A DNA stretch of 7,269 nucleotides, taken from assembly GCA_035259145.1 (NCBI GenBank), contig DATFWQ010000066.1:1-7269 (forward strand), given 5' to 3'. Of the stretch, positions 5,427 through 7,269 are shown piece by piece; the stretch's first letter is position 1; every line of letters begins with the position of its first letter. The position numbers were made by a program, and so were the translations under genes. The notes beneath the pieces were generated by a model. That model was not told where the DNA came from. It worked only from the letters and a program-made list of their open reading frames with translations, and ran no database searches. Source of the DNA: CF-161 sp035259145 (GTDB lineage Bacteria > Chloroflexota > Dormibacteria > Dormibacterales > Dormibacteraceae).

Positions 5427-5963
5427 GTCTCGGTTCGTGGTCGGGGTGTCCGTCCTGGCCGCCTGCTGAACGAGCAGGTTCCAGGCGTTGCGGAGCGCGA
5501 CCCCGAACAGACCAAGGATGACCGCTGGTACGGCCAGCTCGATGCTCCTTCTCTGCGGACTCATGAACTGGTCGTAGCTGTCGTAGACGAGAAACGCCAA
5601 GCACACGAGCGGGGCGAGCAGCAGCCACGCAGTCTGCCAGGTCCGCTCGAGGCGATGCTCACGAAGCATCCCTCCCCACACCGGCAGCCAGCATCGGGTC
5701 ACGCTGTACGCGCCGAAGCCGGCCATGATGGCTATGCCAATGCTCAAGCCTCTGCGGTCCAGTCCTGGGTAGAGGAAGAGAAGCGAGACGACGAAGACGG
5801 TGACGAAGAGGCTGAACGTGGAGCGGGCCGTCGCGTGGAGGCGGTTGCCGGGGTCGTAGCTGACGCGTCCGAAACCAACCTGGACGGCGACGAAGAGCAG
5901 CCCGAGAAGCGTGGCAGCAGCGCCCGCGGTCCAGCCGAAGAACGTCTCCACCCCAGACGCCAC
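5424..5963 (-). CDS. Five-helix integral membrane protein of unknown function
   Basis: A 179-residue hydrophobic protein from GTG 5963, not recognised as a named family. Predicted membrane segments are about 8-31 (FGWTAGAAATLLGLLFVAVQVGF), 49-68, 73-93, 112-130 and 141-163. Conserved-looking loops are RVSYDPGNRLHATARSTF between helices 1 and 2 and LREHRLERTWQ between helices 3 and 4. The short C-terminal tail is polar. There are no catalytic motifs, Cys clusters or transporter signatures. Start choice: GTG 5963 lies 19 bases after the amidase stop and has TAGGCT (TANNNT) 7 bases before it; a second GTG at 5951, four codons in, is an alternative that keeps the first helix whole. The frame is open further upstream inside the amidase gene, but that part is Arg-rich and unlikely to be translated. 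Probably cotranscribed with the amidase; whether they work together is unknown. Confidence 0.82.
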   Translation of the reverse strand: MASGVETFFGWTAGAAATLLGLLFVAVQVGFGRVSYDPGNRLHATARSTFSLFVTVFVVSLLFLYPGLDRRGLSIGIAIMAGFGAYSVTRCWLPVWGGMLREHRLERTWQTAWLLLAPLVCLAFLVYDSYDQFMSPQRRSIELAVPAVILGLFGVALRNAWNLLVQQAARTDTPTTNRD

Positions 5964-5982
5964 GAGCCGCAGCCTAGCAGGC

Positions 5983-7269
5983 CTACACGGGTGGCCGGTT
6001 GAGAGCCCACGGCCGCACCGCCTCGAAGGCCGCGGCCGCGCGAAGGCAGAGCGCATCCTGGTGCCAGGGCGCGACGATCTGCACGGCGACCGGCAGCCCT
6101 TCCGCGGTGAAGCCGCAGGGCACTGAAGCGGCCGGCCAGCCGGTCAGGTTGAAGGGGTACATCAGGGGCCAGCGACCACCGGCCACCTGCTGCACAGGCG
6201 TGCCGTCGACCTCGGCCGGCGGCTGCTGGTATGACCAGGCGGGACAGGGCATGGCGGGGGTCAGCAGCAGGTCGTAGCCGGTCATGAAAGACATCGCCTG
6301 GTCGTAGAAACGCGTCCGTGAGGCCTGCGCATCGAGCAGCTGAGGAGCTGTCACCGCGCGACCCAGTTCGATGACCTGAGCCAGGGACTGGTCGATCCAC
6401 TCAGGCCGCTGGTCCGCGAGTGGCCCGAGCCGGCCGGCGATGCTGGCCCGATAGAGCACGGCGTGCCACTGGCCTGGGTGGTCCCAGCCCGGATTCGCTT
6501 CCTCCACCTCGCAGCCCAGCTCCTCGAAGCAGCGCGCCGCCGTCGCTGTCAGCCGCCGGACCTCTCTGTCGACCGGTGCGTAACCGAGATCCGGGCTCCA
6601 GGCCACGTGGAGGCCGCGGACGCCACCGCTGCACGCCGCCAGATAGTCTTCGGGCGGGCAGTCGATCGACAGAGGGTCCCTGGCATCCGGCCCCGCCATA
6701 ACGCCGAGCATCAGGGCCGCATCTCGCACCGTGCGCGCCAGCGGACCCGGATGTGAGCGCCCTCCCCAGAGGTCGGCCGCTGGCCAGTGTGGCACGCGGC
6801 CGTACGACGGCTTCAGACCGAAGACGCCGCACAGCGCTGACGGGATGCGGATGGAGCCCGCTCCGTCCGAGCCGTGCGCCAGCGGCCCGAAGCCGGCCGC
6901 CACGGCTGCGGCAGCCCCGCCGCTGGACGCGCCCGAGGTGCGCTCCAGGTGCCAGGGGTTACGGGTGGCGGGCATGAGGAGGTTGTCGCACATGTCCTTG
7001 TGGCCGAACGCGGGCGTGTTGGTCTTGCCGATGACGACGGCCCCGGCCCTCCGGAGCCGGCCTGCCGCGACGCCGTCGAAGTCCGGCACGTGGTCCTCGA
7101 AGAACTTCGAACCGTACGTCAGGCGCAGCCCGGCAGCCGGTTCCAGGTCTTTGATCGACATCGGGATGCCATGCAGCGGCCCCACCAGGTCGCCGCGCAT
7201 CACCGCGGCTTCCGCCTCCAGGGCCGCCACCTTGGCCCTCTCCGCGTCGACCGTGATGAAGGCATGAAC
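5983..7269 (-). CDS. Amidase signature family hydrolase (5' end outside window)
   Basis: C-terminal 428 residues of an amidase-signature enzyme, which hydrolyses an amide to a carboxylate and ammonia or amine through a Ser-cisSer-Lys triad. The frame is open to the right edge (first visible codons read VHAFITVDAERAK), so probably some 50-70 N-terminal residues are missing; the GTG at 7230 is not the start. Seen, numbering from the edge: PLHGIPMSIKD with the Lys at 40; GKTNTPAFG at 81-89; the signature TSGASSGGAAAAVAAG with the cis-Ser at 115 or 116; and GSDGAGSIRIPSALCGVFGLKPSYGRVP with the nucleophile at S139. The C-terminus has the usual GWPAASVPCG and GLPVAVQIVAPWHQD strands and ends normally. 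Odd: DGAGS and IPSA where most relatives have DGGGS and IPAA, mild changes next to the nucleophile. The family is too broad to name a substrate; GatA-type transamidation is unlikely given the isolated context. Confidence 0.95.
   Translation of the reverse strand, partial: VHAFITVDAERAKVAALEAEAAVMRGDLVGPLHGIPMSIKDLEPAAGLRLTYGSKFFEDHVPDFDGVAAGRLRRAGAVVIGKTNTPAFGHKDMCDNLLMPATRNPWHLERTSGASSGGAAAAVAAGFGPLAHGSDGAGSIRIPSALCGVFGLKPSYGRVPHWPAADLWGGRSHPGPLARTVRDAALMLGVMAGPDARDPLSIDCPPEDYLAACSGGVRGLHVAWSPDLGYAPVDREVRRLTATAARCFEELGCEVEEANPGWDHPGQWHAVLYRASIAGRLGPLADQRPEWIDQSLAQVIELGRAVTAPQLLDAQASRTRFYDQAMSFMTGYDLLLTPAMPCPAWSYQQPPAEVDGTPVQQVAGGRWPLMYPFNLTGWPAASVPCGFTAEGLPVAVQIVAPWHQDALCLRAAAAFEAVRPWALNRPPV

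Overview
The window is a GC-rich, almost fully coding stretch of bacterial chromosome. Eight genes are packed with 5-55 base gaps, one pair overlaps tail to tail, and GTG or TTG starts are common. Strong Shine-Dalgarno sequences are scarce, and one or two starts have a -10-like TANNNT box exactly 7 bases upstream, as in leaderless transcripts. Together these suggest an Actinomycetota-like organism (soil actinobacterium or a deep-branching class), but nothing here fixes the taxon. No RNA gene, mobile element, CRISPR array or origin was seen, and no intergenic stretch exceeds 55 bases.

Layout from left to right. (1) Minus strand, 1-1870: homoserine dehydrogenase, followed after 5 bases by an adenosine-deaminase-family gene that runs off the left edge. 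(2) Plus strand, 1892-3031: an ornithine cyclodeaminase/mu-crystallin-family oxidoreductase, divergent from homoserine dehydrogenase with only 21 bases between the start codons. Its tail overlaps the next convergent gene by 233 bases. (3) Minus strand, 4356-2799: a compact three-gene operon of an ECF sigma factor, a very small one-helix membrane protein (probable anti-sigma factor) and a class I SAM methyltransferase, with 8-base gaps. (4) Plus strand, 4412-5407: a malate/L-lactate/ureidoglycolate (Ldh_2) family dehydrogenase with a near-perfect 17-base palindrome directly in front of its start. (5) Minus strand, 7269-5424: an amidase-signature enzyme entering from the right edge, then a five-helix membrane protein of unknown function.

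Functionally, homoserine dehydrogenase is biosynthetic housekeeping (threonine/methionine branch). The amidase, the Ldh_2 dehydrogenase and the cyclodeaminase-like reductase would suit small-scale amide, amino-acid or imino-acid catabolism, but they are in separate transcription units and no shared pathway can be shown. The sigma/mini anti-sigma/methyltransferase operon is the most system-like element. I do not see a clearly new biological system. The best leads are that operon, the stop-less tail of the cyclodeaminase-like gene over the methyltransferase gene, the palindrome at 4395-4411, and a Phe in place of the usual acidic residue in the deaminase metal-site motif.
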